Assembly (NCBI GenBank): GCA_030447275.1
Contig: JAUJPF010000004.1
Coordinates: forward strand, 1 to 64,000
DNA from: Solirubrobacteraceae bacterium
Lineage (GTDB): Bacteria > Actinomycetota > Thermoleophilia > Solirubrobacterales > Solirubrobacteraceae
Length of the DNA stretch: 64,000 nucleotides
Direction of reading: 5' to 3'
Shown: positions 27,833-37,918 of the stretch, piece after piece
Numbering within the stretch: position 1 is the first letter of the stretch
How the letters are laid out: each line of letters opens with the position of its first letter
Notes under the pieces: generated by a model
Database searches by the model: none
What the model was told of the DNA's origin: nothing
The model's input: the letters and a program-made list of their open reading frames with translations, nothing else
Made by a program: the position numbers and the translations under genes

Positions 27833-30132
27833 GCCTCCTCCCGCAGCCCGGCGACGACGGCCTCGCGCTCGACGCGCCGCGCGACCACCGCGACCGCGGC
27901 CGCCCCGAGCGCGGCGAGCGCTCCGGCCGCGAGCGCGAGATGGCCCGCGGTCGGCGCGAGCGAGAGGCCCGCGTAGCCGGCGGCGAGCGAGGCGACGGCG
28001 GGGCCGAGCACGAGGACCTCGACGGCGACGCCGAGCAGCGCGGCCGGGACGAGGACGGCTGCGCACGCGCCGGCGAGCACGCGCGCGATCGACGCGCGGC
28101 CGGCGCCGACCGTGCGCAGCAGCGCGAGCGTCGGCCGGCGCTCGCGCGCGGTGAGCACGAGCGCCTGCGCGAGCACGACGAGGCAGACGAGCGCGACGGT
28201 CACGGCGACGATCCGCAGCACCGTAGCGAGCACGCCGAGGAAGCCCCGGTTGCGGGTCGTGGCCGCCGCCGCCTCGCTCGGGCGCGCGCCGAGTGCCCCG
28301 AGCCCGCGGCCGACGGCCGCGCGGTCGGCTCCGCGCTCGAGGCGCACCGCGACGACCGTGTTGCCGGACGCGCCGAGCGCGTCGAGGCGATCTTCGCGCA
28401 CGTAGGCGATCCGCCCGTCGTTCTCGAGCGCGCGGACGACGCCGGCTACGCGGAAGCGGCCCTCGCGCCCGCCGGGCAGCGCCACCGCGAGCCGCGACCC
28501 GGGCCGCAGCCCGAGCGCGTCGGCGAGCCCGACGCCGACCTCGGCCTCGTCGGCCGCCCGCCGGCGCCGCCCCTCCGCCAGCGGCGGCGCCTCGAAGTCC
28601 TCCGCCCCGCGCGCGAAGCCGACGAGCCGCAGCGGCTGGCCGAGCGAGAACGCGGCCGACGCCTCGACGGCCGTTCGCTCCGCGGCCTTGGCGACGCCGG
28701 GGATCCGCTCGACCTCCGCCACCGCGGACGGCGGGAGGTTCGCCGTGAGCGCGTACGTCTTGCCGACGGTGCCGGGGTCGTCGCGCAGCGAGACGAGCAG
28801 CGACGCCAGCGCCAGCAGCAGGACGAGCGTCGCGCTCGCCGCGCCGAGCACGGCGACCGTGGCCGCCCAGCGGACGCGGCGCGCCGAGGCGAGCCGCGCG
28901 CCGAGGGCCCCGAGGCCGCCGCCACCCCCGCCCAAGGCCGACACGATGCGAGAAACCGTTGACAGTCGACGGTTTCCCGCATTGTGTGGTGGGCTGGGGG
29001 AGGTGGGGCGCGGCCGGAGCCACCGCCGCGGCCGCTTCCCCACCGCCAGCTCGCCGCCGCGCAGGAGCGCGGCGATCGGCTCGCGCGTCGCGCTCCACGC
29101 CGGCCACGCCGACGCGGCGGCGACGAGCGCGACGATCGCCAGCCACGCGCCGGCCAGCCACCACAGCAGGCCTGCTCCGGGGCCGATCTCGTTGAGCGCG
29201 GCGAGCAGCCGCTCGGCCGCGCCGCGCATCGCCAGCGCGCCGGCCGCCAGCCCGACGGCGGCCGCCGGCGCGGCGAGCAGCGCCCCCCGCGCGGCCTGTT
29301 CGCGCACCACCGACGCGCGCGAGAACCCGACCGCCCGCTGGACGCCGATCGACGGCAGCCGGCGCGCGACCTCCGAGCGCGCGGACGCCCCGAGCATGAT
29401 CCCCGCGGTCGTCACCGCCACGAGCGAGAACGCGACGAGCAGCGCGATGACGATCCCCGCCGCCTGCCCGATCAGCACGCGCACGCCGTCGCGGGTGATG
29501 AAGCGCAGGTCGTCGAGGCCGAACGACACGGCGCGCGCCTGCGCCAGCGTCACGTCGGCCCGCGCGGGGTCGCGCAGCCACGCGAGGGCGAGGTTGACGT
29601 CGTCGCCGATCCGCCCCAGGTCGCGCCGATCGACGTAGACCCGCGGCGCCTTGGCGAGCGGGTACGCGACGTTGTCGGGAGAGATCGACACGCCGACGAT
29701 CCGCAGCCGCCCGCCCGCGATGCTCAGCGTGTCACCCGGCTCGAGGCCCCACTCCCGCGCCACGCCCGCCTCCACCACGGTTTCGCCCGAGCCGCGCAGG
29801 TCGCGCCCGCGCGCGATCGCGTAGCCGCGCCGCCCCGGCTCGACGGCATGGACGGCGCCGTTCGTCGCCCGCCCGCCGCCGCCTTGCAGCCAGACGCCGT
29901 TGAACTCCGTCCGGTAGCGCGTCGTCTCGACGTTGGGCAGCGCGGCGAGCCGCCGCTCGACGTCGCCGCGCGCCGTCGCGTCGAACCGCACGATCAGGTC
30001 GGGGAGGTCGGCCCGGTCGGCGGCCCGCTCGAAGCCGCCCGACAGCGACACCGCCGCGGTCAGCGCGGTCCCCGCGACGAGGGCGGCGGCGAAGACGATC
30101 GCCGCCGCGAGCAGCGTCCGGCCGCGCCTCAT
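27829..30132 (-). CDS. FtsX-family ABC transporter permease with in-frame palindromic insert
   Basis: The 767-residue protein has the MacB/FtsX layout. An N-terminal TM helix and a large extracytoplasmic domain come first (ADLPDLIVRFDATARGDVER onwards). Three TM helices follow (GIVIALLVAFSLVAVTTAGI, GALLAAPAAAVGLAAGALAM and LLWWLAGAWLAIVALVAAA). The TM/periplasmic/TM unit is then repeated, ending near ALGAAAVAVVARRVERE. The two halves are joined at about residue 385 by a Pro/Ser/Gly linker. In that linker 51 nt of a palindromic repeat (28941-28991) are read in frame as HNAGNRRLSTVSRIVS. ATG 30132 overlaps the ATPase stop. It probably exports or remodels lipids or lipoproteins. Confidence 0.85.
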   Translation of the reverse strand: MRRGRTLLAAAIVFAAALVAGTALTAAVSLSGGFERAADRADLPDLIVRFDATARGDVERRLAALPNVETTRYRTEFNGVWLQGGGGRATNGAVHAVEPGRRGYAIARGRDLRGSGETVVEAGVAREWGLEPGDTLSIAGGRLRIVGVSISPDNVAYPLAKAPRVYVDRRDLGRIGDDVNLALAWLRDPARADVTLAQARAVSFGLDDLRFITRDGVRVLIGQAAGIVIALLVAFSLVAVTTAGIMLGASARSEVARRLPSIGVQRAVGFSRASVVREQAARGALLAAPAAAVGLAAGALAMRGAAERLLAALNEIGPGAGLLWWLAGAWLAIVALVAAASAWPAWSATREPIAALLRGGELAVGKRPRRWLRPRPTSPSPPHNAGNRRLSTVSRIVSALGGGGGGLGALGARLASARRVRWAATVAVLGAASATLVLLLALASLLVSLRDDPGTVGKTYALTANLPPSAVAEVERIPGVAKAAERTAVEASAAFSLGQPLRLVGFARGAEDFEAPPLAEGRRRRAADEAEVGVGLADALGLRPGSRLAVALPGGREGRFRVAGVVRALENDGRIAYVREDRLDALGASGNTVVAVRLERGADRAAVGRGLGALGARPSEAAAATTRNRGFLGVLATVLRIVAVTVALVCLVVLAQALVLTARERRPTLALLRTVGAGRASIARVLAGACAAVLVPAALLGVAVEVLVLGPAVASLAAGYAGLSLAPTAGHLALAAGALAALGAAAVAVVARRVEREAVVAGLREEA
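28941..28991 (-). repeat. Palindromic dispersed repeat, copy 1 (inside permease)
   Basis: Read on the minus strand the element runs CACCACACAATGCG, GAAACCGTCGAC, TGTCAACGGTTTC, TCGCATCGTGT. The outer arms TGCGGGAAACCG and CGGTTTCTCGCA pair over 12 bp with one mismatch, and the centre GTCGAC/TGTCAAC is nearly self-complementary. It matches the copy at 37893-37945 at roughly 85% in the same relative orientation. It adds 17 codons without breaking the permease frame. Confidence 0.8.
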
Positions 30133-30812
30133 CCGACGAGCCGGCCGTCCTCCAGCCGCACGACGCGATCGGCGATCGCCGCCGCCTCGGGCTGGTGGGT
30201 GACCATGGCGACGGCGCGGCCCTCGTCCGCGACGCCCCGCAGCAGCGAGAGGACGACCGCGCCGCTGACCGGGTCGAGGTTGCCGATCGGCTCGTCGGCC
30301 AGCACGACCGGCGGGTCGTTGACGAGCGCCCGCGCGATCGCGAATCGCTGCTGCTCGCCGCCGCTCAGCTCGTGCGGCAGCGAGCGCGCGACGTCGCGCA
30401 GGTCGAGGCGGTCGATCAGCTCGTGCGCGCGGCGCAGCGAGCCGTTGGCCGAGCCGCGCGCGGTGAGCGGGCTGCCGACGCGCGTCGGCAGCAGCACGTT
30501 CTCCTCCCCGGTCAGCTCGGGCACGAGGTGGAAGAACTGGAAGACGAAGCCGATGGCCCGCGCGCGCAGGGCGGTCAGCTTGGCGTCGCGCACGCCGTCG
30601 ACCCGGCCGCCGGCGATCTCGATCGTCCCGGAGTCGGCGCGATCGAGCCCGGCCAGCACGTGCAGCAGCGTCGACTTGCCGCTCCCCGAGCGGCCGACGA
30701 CGGCGACCAGCTCGCCCGCGGCGACGTCGAGATCGGCGCCCCGCAGCACCGTCCGCGCGGCGCGGCCGGTGCCGAAGGTCTTGGTCACCGCGCGGGCGCG
30801 AACGACGGTCAT
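30129..30812 (-). CDS. ABC transporter ATP-binding protein (LolD/MacB type)
   Basis: All ATPase motifs are present in the 227 residues. These are Walker A GRSGSGKS, Q-loop FVFQFFH, signature LSGGEQQRFAIAR, Walker B VVLADEP, D-loop GNLD and H-loop VTHQ. FQFFHLVPELTGEENV is typical of the LolD/MacB/FtsE subfamily that pairs with FtsX-type permeases. Its stop overlaps the permease ATG (ATGA). It is divergent from the membrane glycosyltransferase-like genes, with 55 nt between starts that hold the palindrome GAGGGTACCCTC. Confidence 0.94.
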   Translation of the reverse strand: MTVVRARAVTKTFGTGRAARTVLRGADLDVAAGELVAVVGRSGSGKSTLLHVLAGLDRADSGTIEIAGGRVDGVRDAKLTALRARAIGFVFQFFHLVPELTGEENVLLPTRVGSPLTARGSANGSLRRAHELIDRLDLRDVARSLPHELSGGEQQRFAIARALVNDPPVVLADEPIGNLDPVSGAVVLSLLRGVADEGRAVAMVTHQPEAAAIADRVVRLEDGRLVG

Positions 30813-30822
30813 CCCGCGGACC

Positions 30823-30834
30823 GAGGGTACCCTC
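30823..30834. promoter_or_regulatory. GAGGGTACCCTC palindrome in divergent promoter
   Basis: This perfect 12-bp palindrome sits between the ABC ATPase gene (minus) and the membrane protein gene (plus). The inner TACCCT, read on the minus strand, ends 11 nt before the ATPase ATG and could be a -10 element, so the palindrome may simply reflect promoter sequence. Confidence 0.3.
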
Positions 30835-30867
30835 TACCCGGCCGCGCCTCGGCGCGTGCCGCCTCGC

Positions 30868-32295
30868 ATGCTGATCGAGCCCCGCACCGACGCGCTGCGG
30901 CGGGGAGTGGCCCGCCGCGTCCCAGTACCCGTCGCGATCGTCGCCGGGAGCGTCGTGCTGGCCGCGCTCAGCCTCCTCCTCCCCTCCGCGCCGACGTACG
31001 ACCCGTGGGCGTGGATCGTCTGGGGCCGCGAGATCACCGAGCTCGACCTCGACACCGTCGACGGGCCGTCGTGGAAGCCGCTGCCGGTGCTGTTCACCAC
31101 CGTCTTCGCGCTGGCCGGCGACGCCGCGCCGGACCTGTGGCTGCTCGTGGCGCGGGCCGGGGCGATCGCCGGTGTACCGCTGGCGTTCCTGCTCGCGCAC
31201 CGCCTCGCGGGCCCGGTCGCCGGCGCCGCCGTCGCCGCCGGGCTCGCGCTCGCGCCTTGGTCCGTGCGCAACGGCGCGCTCGGCAACTCCGAGGGGCTGC
31301 TGATCGCGCTGCTCTTCGCGACGATCCTCGCGCACCTCGACCGCCGACGCGGGTGGGCGTTCGTCCTCGCGCTCTCGGTCGGGATGCTGCGGCCCGAGGC
31401 CTGGCCGTTCGTCGGGCTCTACGCGCTGTGGCTGCTCTACGACGAGCGCCGCCGGCTGCCGTGGGTCGCCGCCGGCCTCCTCAGCCTGCCGGTGGTGTGG
31501 CTCGGCCCCGAGCTGTGGGGGTCGGGGAACGCGCTGCGCGCGTCCGACCGCGCCCAGCAGCCGAACCCCGACAGCCCGGCCTTCGCCGACAACCCTGCGC
31601 TCGAGGTCGTCGACAACGCGATCGGGATGATCCCGTGGGCGGCGGTGGCGGGCGTCGTCGCCGTGCTCGTCCTCGTCGCGGCGCGCCGGGCGCCGAGAGG
31701 CCGCGGTGCGCTCGCCGCCGGGCTCGCCGCCATCGCCGCCACGTGGATCGTGCTCGTCGCGCTCATGACGAGCAACGGCTTCTCGGGCAACTCGCGCTAC
31801 CTCATGCCGCCGGCCGCGCTGCTGATCGTGCTCGGCGCGGCGGGCCTCGTGTGGGCGGTCGGCGCGGTGTGGCGCGGGCGCCCGCGTGGCACGGCCGTGC
31901 TCGCCGTCGCCGCGGTCGCCGCGATCGTCGCCTTCGCCGCCCAGGACGCCGACGACGTGCCCGACCAGCTGCGCGGCGTCGAGTACCAGGCCGAGCTGGC
32001 CGACGGGCTCGGTCGCGTGGTCGAGAAGGCGGGCGGCGCCGCGCGGCTGCGCGGGTGCGGCCGCGCGTACACGAACCCGTTCCTCGTCCCGCAGGTCGCG
32101 TGGCACCTCGACGTCCACGCCCAGCAGGTCGACCTCGACCCCGACGAGGAGCGCCCGGCCGTCGTCTTCCACGTCAAGCACGTCCAGAGCGCACGCGGAC
32201 GCGCGCCGGCGTGGGCCAAGCGCGGCCGCACCGAGCTCGCACGGGAAGGCACGTGGATCGTGACCGCGGACTGTCAACCTGGGGGCAGCCGATGA
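30868..32295 (+). CDS. Polytopic membrane protein, glycosyltransferase (mannosyltransferase)-like
   Basis: A hydrophobic protein of about 475 residues has around nine TM helices. The first extracytoplasmic loop contains TYDPWAWIVWGREITE, whose acidic residues match the DD/ED motif position of GT-C glycosyltransferases. SVRNGALGNSEGLL and GMLRPEAWPF fit GT-C core helices. The C-terminal 110 residues are soluble (RGCGRAYTNPFLVPQVAWHL). The ATG at 30868 is the first good start after the divergent promoter. Its stop overlaps the following ATG, so the two GT-C-like proteins are made together, probably for cell-surface glycan assembly. Confidence 0.7.
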   Translation: MLIEPRTDALRRGVARRVPVPVAIVAGSVVLAALSLLLPSAPTYDPWAWIVWGREITELDLDTVDGPSWKPLPVLFTTVFALAGDAAPDLWLLVARAGAIAGVPLAFLLAHRLAGPVAGAAVAAGLALAPWSVRNGALGNSEGLLIALLFATILAHLDRRRGWAFVLALSVGMLRPEAWPFVGLYALWLLYDERRRLPWVAAGLLSLPVVWLGPELWGSGNALRASDRAQQPNPDSPAFADNPALEVVDNAIGMIPWAAVAGVVAVLVLVAARRAPRGRGALAAGLAAIAATWIVLVALMTSNGFSGNSRYLMPPAALLIVLGAAGLVWAVGAVWRGRPRGTAVLAVAAVAAIVAFAAQDADDVPDQLRGVEYQAELADGLGRVVEKAGGAARLRGCGRAYTNPFLVPQVAWHLDVHAQQVDLDPDEERPAVVFHVKHVQSARGRAPAWAKRGRTELAREGTWIVTADCQPGGSR

Positions 32296-33878
32296 GCTCC
32301 GTCGCCCAGACTCCGCACCCCAGCCTGCGCGAGCGCCTGTCGGCGCTGCCCGCCCGCACGGCGAGCCGCCCGGCGAGCGCCGCGGTCGCCGCCGCCGGCG
32401 TCGGCGCGCTCATGCTCGTCTCCCTCGTCCTGCGCACCCGCTCGCTCGACGCGGCGTTCTGGATCGACGAGGGGCTGAGCGTCGGCATCGCGTCCTACGG
32501 CTTCCTCGAGATCCCGGGCGTGCTCGAGCAGGACGGCTCGCCGCCGCTCTACTACCTGCTGCTCCACGTCTGGATGCAGCTGTTCGGCAACACCGAGACG
32601 GCGACGCACACGCTGTCGGTCGCCTTCGCCGTGCTCTGCGTCCCTGCCGCGCTCTGGGTGGGGCGAAGCCTGTGGGGGCCGCGCACCGGCTGGGCGGCCG
32701 CCGCGCTCGCAGGCCTCAACCCGTTCCTCACCTACTACGCGCAGGAGACGCGGATGTACGCGCTCGCCGCGCTGCTCGGCCTGCTCATGGCCGGCTGCTT
32801 CCTGCACGTGTTCGCCGAACGCGACCGGCGCTTCCTCGCCCCGTTCGCGGTCCTGCTGACCCTGCTGCTCTACACGCACAACTGGGCCTTCTTCCTCGCG
32901 GCCGGAACACTCGCCGCGCTCGTGTGGCTCGTGCGCGAGGCGCCCGCAGCCGACCGCCGCCCGCTGGTGCGCGACGCCCTCGTCGGCTACGGCGCGGCGG
33001 CGCTGTCGTACCTGCCGTGGGTGCCGACGCTGATCTCCCAGGCACGCCATACGGGCGCGCCGTGGGCCGAGGCGCCGACCGTCGGGGAGCTGCTGTCTGG
33101 GCTCGGCTTCGTCCTCGGCGGGGCGACGACGGCGATCGCGATCATGCTCGTCGCCGGCAACGGGCTCGCCGCGGTCATCCGCGACGCGTCGCCCAGGGCA
33201 CGGCGCACGGCGGCGCTCGCGATCGTCGCCGCCACGGCGGTCCTGCTCGCGTGGCTGGCGTCCCAGGTCTCGCCGGCGTTCGCGAACCGCTACTTCGTCG
33301 TGTTCGCCGGGCCGCTCCTGCTGCTCGCCGCGGTCGGGCTCAGCCACGGCGGCCGGCTCGGGCTCGCGTGCTTCGTCCTCGTGGCCGTCTTCTGGCTGGA
33401 CCCGCGGAGCGGCGAGCTCGAGTCCAAGAGCAACGCGCGATCGGTCGCCGCATCGATCCAGACGCTCGTCACGGCGGGCGACCTGGTCGTCTCCACCCAC
33501 CCCGAGCAGCTGCCGCTGCTCGCGTACTACCTGCCCGAAGGCGTGCGCTACGGGACGTCGCTCGGCCCGGTCGAAGACCCACGCGTCTTCGACTGGCGCG
33601 ACGCCACCGACCGCCTGCGCGCGGCGAAGCCCGGCCCGACCGCCCGCGCCGCGGTCGACACGCTGGCCAAGGGGGAGGAGCTCGTGCTCGTCCAGCCCAT
33701 CCTGCGCACCGCGCAGTGGGGTGCGCCGTGGACGTCGCTCGTGCGCAAGCGCTCGGTGCAGTGGGAGCGCCGGCTCGAGGCCGACCCGCGCGTGCGCCGC
33801 GAGGCCGTCGTGCCGGTCTTCGGCTACGACCGGCTGCCCAGGGGCGTGCGTGCCGTCGTCTACCGCCGGATCCGGTAG
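32292..33878 (+). CDS. GT39/GT-C family membrane glycosyltransferase
   Basis: The 528-residue protein has a first loop SLDAAFWIDEGLSVGIASYG, with the Asp-Glu pair expected of GT-C (PMT/ArnT-like) enzymes. It is followed by SPPLYYLLLHVWMQLFGNTE and NPFLTYYAQETRMYAL, both strongly conserved in this family. About ten TM helices precede a soluble tail ending FGYDRLPRGVRAVVYRRIR. It likely transfers a sugar from a polyprenyl-phosphate donor outside the membrane. ATG 32292 overlaps the upstream stop. Confidence 0.8.
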   Translation: MSSVAQTPHPSLRERLSALPARTASRPASAAVAAAGVGALMLVSLVLRTRSLDAAFWIDEGLSVGIASYGFLEIPGVLEQDGSPPLYYLLLHVWMQLFGNTETATHTLSVAFAVLCVPAALWVGRSLWGPRTGWAAAALAGLNPFLTYYAQETRMYALAALLGLLMAGCFLHVFAERDRRFLAPFAVLLTLLLYTHNWAFFLAAGTLAALVWLVREAPAADRRPLVRDALVGYGAAALSYLPWVPTLISQARHTGAPWAEAPTVGELLSGLGFVLGGATTAIAIMLVAGNGLAAVIRDASPRARRTAALAIVAATAVLLAWLASQVSPAFANRYFVVFAGPLLLLAAVGLSHGGRLGLACFVLVAVFWLDPRSGELESKSNARSVAASIQTLVTAGDLVVSTHPEQLPLLAYYLPEGVRYGTSLGPVEDPRVFDWRDATDRLRAAKPGPTARAAVDTLAKGEELVLVQPILRTAQWGAPWTSLVRKRSVQWERRLEADPRVRREAVVPVFGYDRLPRGVRAVVYRRIR

Positions 33879-33896
33879 GGGCGCGATCCCCCGGGC

Positions 33897-33922
33897 GGTT
33901 AGCCAACGTTAGGAACCGTTAG
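33897..33922 (+). promoter_or_regulatory. Three phased (C/G)GTTAG direct repeats
   Basis: GGTTAG at 33897, CGTTAG at 33907 and CGTTAG at 33917 repeat at exactly 10-nt intervals, one helical turn each. They lie just upstream of the FAD oxidoreductase gene in a 67-nt gap. Direct repeats of this kind bind OmpR/PhoP-type regulators, and such a regulator is encoded at 36942-37641. Confidence 0.5.
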
Positions 33923-33945
33923 CGGACCCTGGAAAATCCCGCCCG

Positions 33946-35509
33946 ATGGGCAAGGGTGGAGGCATGGCCACGACTGCTGAGTTCCCCGCCCTGCCCGGAG
34001 ACGCCCCCGCCCCCGCAGGCGACGCGCGGGACCGCAAGCCGTACGTCGTCATCGGCGGCGGCCCGGCAGGGCTGACCGCGGGCTACCTCCTGGCCAAGGC
34101 GGGCCGGCGCGTGATCGTCTTCGAGGCCGACGAGCAGGTCGGCGGCCTGGCCAAGACCGTCGTCGACGCCGACGGCTACCGCTTCGACCTCGGCGGCCAC
34201 CGCTTCTTCACCAAGGCCACCGAGGTCAACGACCTCTGGCTCGAGATCATGGGCGACGAGTTCCTGATGCGTCCGCGGATGTCGCGCATCTTCTGGAACG
34301 GCAAGTACCTCGACTACCCGCTCAAGGGCACCGACGTCATCAAGAAGCTCGGCCCGGTCGAGCTCTTCTGTCCGGCATGTCGTACCTGTGGGCGCAGGTG
34401 AAGCCCAAGGGCCCGGAGGACAACTTCGAGCAGTGGGTTTCCAACCGCTTCGGCAAGCGGCTCTACAACCACTTCTTCAAGTCCTACACCGAGAAGGTGT
34501 GGGGCGTGCCGACCACCGAGATCCGCGCCGAGTGGGCGGCCCAGCGCATCAAGGGCCTGTCGTTCTTCAGCGCCGCGAAGGCCGCGTTCTTCGGCAACAA
34601 GGGCAACAAGATCAAGTCGCTGATCGACGCCTTCCAGTACCCGCGCTACGGCCCCGGCCAGATGTGGGAGCAGATGACGACGCGCATCGAGGAGATGGGC
34701 GGCGAGGTCCAACTTGCGCACGCCGGTCGAGCGGATCGAGCTCGACGGGCAGAGGGTCAAGGCGATCCACATGCGGCGGCGAGGCCATCGAGCCGCAGGC
34801 CGTCGTATCGTCGCTGCCGCTGCGCGACACGGTCAAGATCGCTTCGCCGGAGGCGCCCGCCGAGGTCCGCGACGCCGGCCAGGGCCTGCGCTACCGCGAC
34901 TTCCTGACCGTCGCGCTCGTCCTCGACGGCGAGGACCTCTTCCCCGACAACTGGATCTACATCCACGAGGAGGGCGTGCGCGTCGGGCGCATCCAGAACT
35001 ACCGCTCGTGGAGCCCGTGGATGGTCCCCGACCCGGACACCGCGTGCGTCGGCCTCGAGTACTTCTGCTTCCGCGGCGACGACCTGTGGACGATGTCCGA
35101 CGACGAGCTGGTCGCGCTCGCCACGCGCGAGCTCGCCGAGCTGGGGCTCGCCACGCCGGAGAAGGTCCGCCGCGGCCACGTCGTCCGCGTCCCGCTCGCG
35201 TACCCGATGTACGACGCGGAGTACGCCGAGCGCGTGGAGAAGATCCGCGACTGGCTCGACCCGATCGAGGGGCTCGTCCAGGTCGGGCGCAACGGCCTGC
35301 ACCGCTACAACAACTCGGATCACTCCATGCTCAGCGCCATGCGCGCGGTGGACAACCTCGTCGCGGGCACCGACCACGACATCTGGGCGGTCAACGTGGA
35401 GAGCGCGTACCACGAGGAGGAGACCGACGCGGACGCGCAGCAGCCGTACAAGAAGGTCCCGACGACGGCGCTCGAGGCCGAGCTGAAGGAGATGTCGGAG
35501 GCCGCCTAG
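33946..35509 (+). CDS. FAD-dependent oxidoreductase, UDP-galactopyranose mutase/protoporphyrinogen oxidase-like (frame shifts)
   Basis: The N-terminus has a Rossmann FAD-binding motif (YVVIGGGPAGLTAGYLLAKA) followed by EADEQVGGLAKTV and GYRFDLGGHRFFTKA. These are typical of the Glf-like NAD(P)-binding amine-oxidase fold. Frame changes occur near 34370, 34710 and 34775. The later pieces YLWAQVKPKGPEDNFEQWV, RIELDGQRVKAIHMR and VVSSLPLRDTVKIASPEAPA join into one protein of about 520 residues. It ends with GLHRYNNSDHSMLSAMRAV, the FAD-interacting C-terminal motif. It may act on sugar nucleotides for envelope glycans, consistent with the adjacent GT-C genes, but the substrate is uncertain. Starts at ATG 33946 or 33964 are both possible. 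Confidence 0.82.
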
Positions 35510-36937
35510 GCGCTCCCGACGCGTTCGGCCGGCTCCGCCGGCCCCGCCGGCCGGCAGCTCGATCGGCAGGCTGAGCACGAGGCGGGCGCCCGGCGCGGCG
35601 TCGTCGGCGAGCGTCAGGTCGCCGCCGAGCCGCCGCGCCAGCGCGCGGCCGATGGCTGGGCCGAGGCCGAACCCTCCTCGCCGCCGGTCGCGCTGCCGCG
35701 CGGAAGCGCTCGAAGATGAGCCCGCGCTCGGCGGGCGGCACGCCCGGACCGGCGTCGGCGACCTCCACCGTCGCGCGCTCGCCGTGGTAGGCGGCGGCGA
35801 CGCGGACGGCCTCGCCGGGCGGCGTGAACCGCAGCGCGTTGTCGAGCAGGATCCGGACGATGCGCGCGACGGCGCCCGGATCGCCCTTCGCCCAGCACGG
35901 CGCGATCGGCTGCACGACGTCGATGCTCATCCCGCGGTCGGTCGCGCGCAGGTCGAACTCGGCGGCGACCGCCCGCGTGAGCTCGCCGAGCTCGACGGGC
36001 TCGGAGCGCAGCGGCGCTCGAGTCGAGCCGCGAGAGGTCGAGCAGGTCGGAGGCCAGGTGCTCGAGCCGGCGCAGCTGGCGCTGGGCGCCCGCGACCTGC
36101 TCGTGCGCGTCGTCGAGGTCGACGCGCCCCTCGCGCAGGTCGTCGTCGAGCAGCTCGAGCATCCCCTGGAGCAGCGTGAGCGGAGTGCGCAGCTCGTGCG
36201 ACGCGGTGGCGACGAAGGCGCGGCGGGCGTTCTCCTGGCGCACGAGCGACTCCTGCATCGCGGCGAGCGCGCGCGCCAGGTCGCCGACCTCGTCGCGGGC
36301 GTCGTCGCGCGGCGGCGCCCGGCGACGCCGCCGCTCGGGACCTCGAGCGCCGACTGGCGCAGGCGCTCGAGCCGCCGCAGGAGCGCCGAGGCGAGGCCGC
36401 CACCGAGCACGAGCGCGACGATGAGGCCGACGAGCGCCGCAGTGAGGAACGCCGCGCGGACCTGGTCGACGGTCTCGCCGACGTCGGTGAGCGGCTTGCT
36501 GGCCACGAGCACGCCGAGCAGCCGGCCGCCGGGCCTGTCGTGCAGCGGCGCGACGACGAGCACCGCGTCCGACGTCGTGGTCCGCTGCGTGCGCTCCTCG
36601 ATCAGCGTCGTGAACACGCCGCGCGGCGCATCCATGGGGCCCGAGCCGGTGTCGTACCGGGGCTCGCCCGGCGCGTACGGCGCCGTGCCGTAGAGGACGA
36701 CGCGCGAGTTCGTCCGCCGCGCGACGCGCGCGGCCTCGCGGTAGTCGAAGCGCCCGAAGGTCCGGGCGATCGTCGGGCGCGCCGCGAGCACCGCGGCCTG
36801 GAGGCTCCGCGCGCTCTCGTCGCGCAGGCGCGCCTGCAGCGGCCCGAGCAGTGTCACCGCGGCCGCGACCAGCGTCACCGCGCTCGTGAGCACCAGCGCG
36901 GCGAGCAGGCGCGGGCGCAGTCCTGCGGCCGGCGCAT
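35506..36937 (-). CDS. HisKA sensor histidine kinase (several frame shifts)
   Basis: Joined across indels the protein has an N-terminal TM helix (LAALVLTSAVTLVAAAVTLL), an extracytoplasmic sensor of about 140 residues, a second TM (FLTAALVGLIVALVLGGGLA) and HAMP. HisKA follows (FVATASHELRTPLTLLQGM), then HATPase_c with RILLDNALRFTPPGE and EVADAGPGVPPAERGLIFER. Shifts are seen near 36925, 36320, 36020 and 35700. The end appears to be LPIELPAG followed by a TAG at 35508-35506 that overlaps the stop of the convergent FAD gene as CTAG. It sits 4 nt after the OmpR regulator stop, its likely partner. Confidence 0.85.
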
Positions 36938-36941
36938 GCTC

Positions 36942-37641
<700 letters not shown>

Positions 37642-37687
37642 CAGGCCCGAATGCTAGTTGGGGACCCGACACTCGAACGTTCCTCCT

Positions 37688-37918
37688 GTGGTCGCGCGCG
37701 AGCGGTTCGCCTGGCGGCGCTCGACGGTCGCGACCCTCGACCCGCGCGGAGCGACGACGCTCACCCTGGAGCGGCGGATTCGCCGCCGCGCGCGCGTGGT
37801 GCTGCTCGACGCCGCCGGCCGCCGGGTGGCGGTCAGCCGCCCCGCGTTCACGTGGCGGCTGAAGCACCCGCCGCCCCCGCCACCGCACCTCGCACCACAC
37901 AATGCGAGAAACCGTTGA
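37688..37918 (+). CDS. Short Arg-rich protein or gene remnant ending in the palindromic repeat
   Basis: From GTG 37688 a frame with almost uniform G/C wobble bases encodes about 76 residues. It includes ERFAWRRSTVATLDPRGATT, RRARVVLLDAAGRRVAVSRP and a PPPPPPH run. The last eight residues (APHNARNR) and the stop are supplied by the palindromic element. It resembles the C-terminal beta strands of a secreted protein but has no signal peptide of its own, so it may be a fragment left by rearrangement. A TTG at 37658 could add ten residues. Confidence 0.4.
   Translation: MVARERFAWRRSTVATLDPRGATTLTLERRIRRRARVVLLDAAGRRVAVSRPAFTWRLKHPPPPPPHLAPHNARNR

Noticed and set aside
26300-29581. Minus-strand frame continuing upstream of the metallophosphatase to about 1090 codons
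   Set aside because: The upstream part is a shadow of the ABC permease; the phosphatase starts at GTG 27832 with a lipobox.
30133-32277. Upstream extension of the ABC permease frame to about 1480 codons
   Set aside because: The ATPase gene and the opposite-strand membrane protein occupy this part with clear motifs; the permease begins at ATG 30132.
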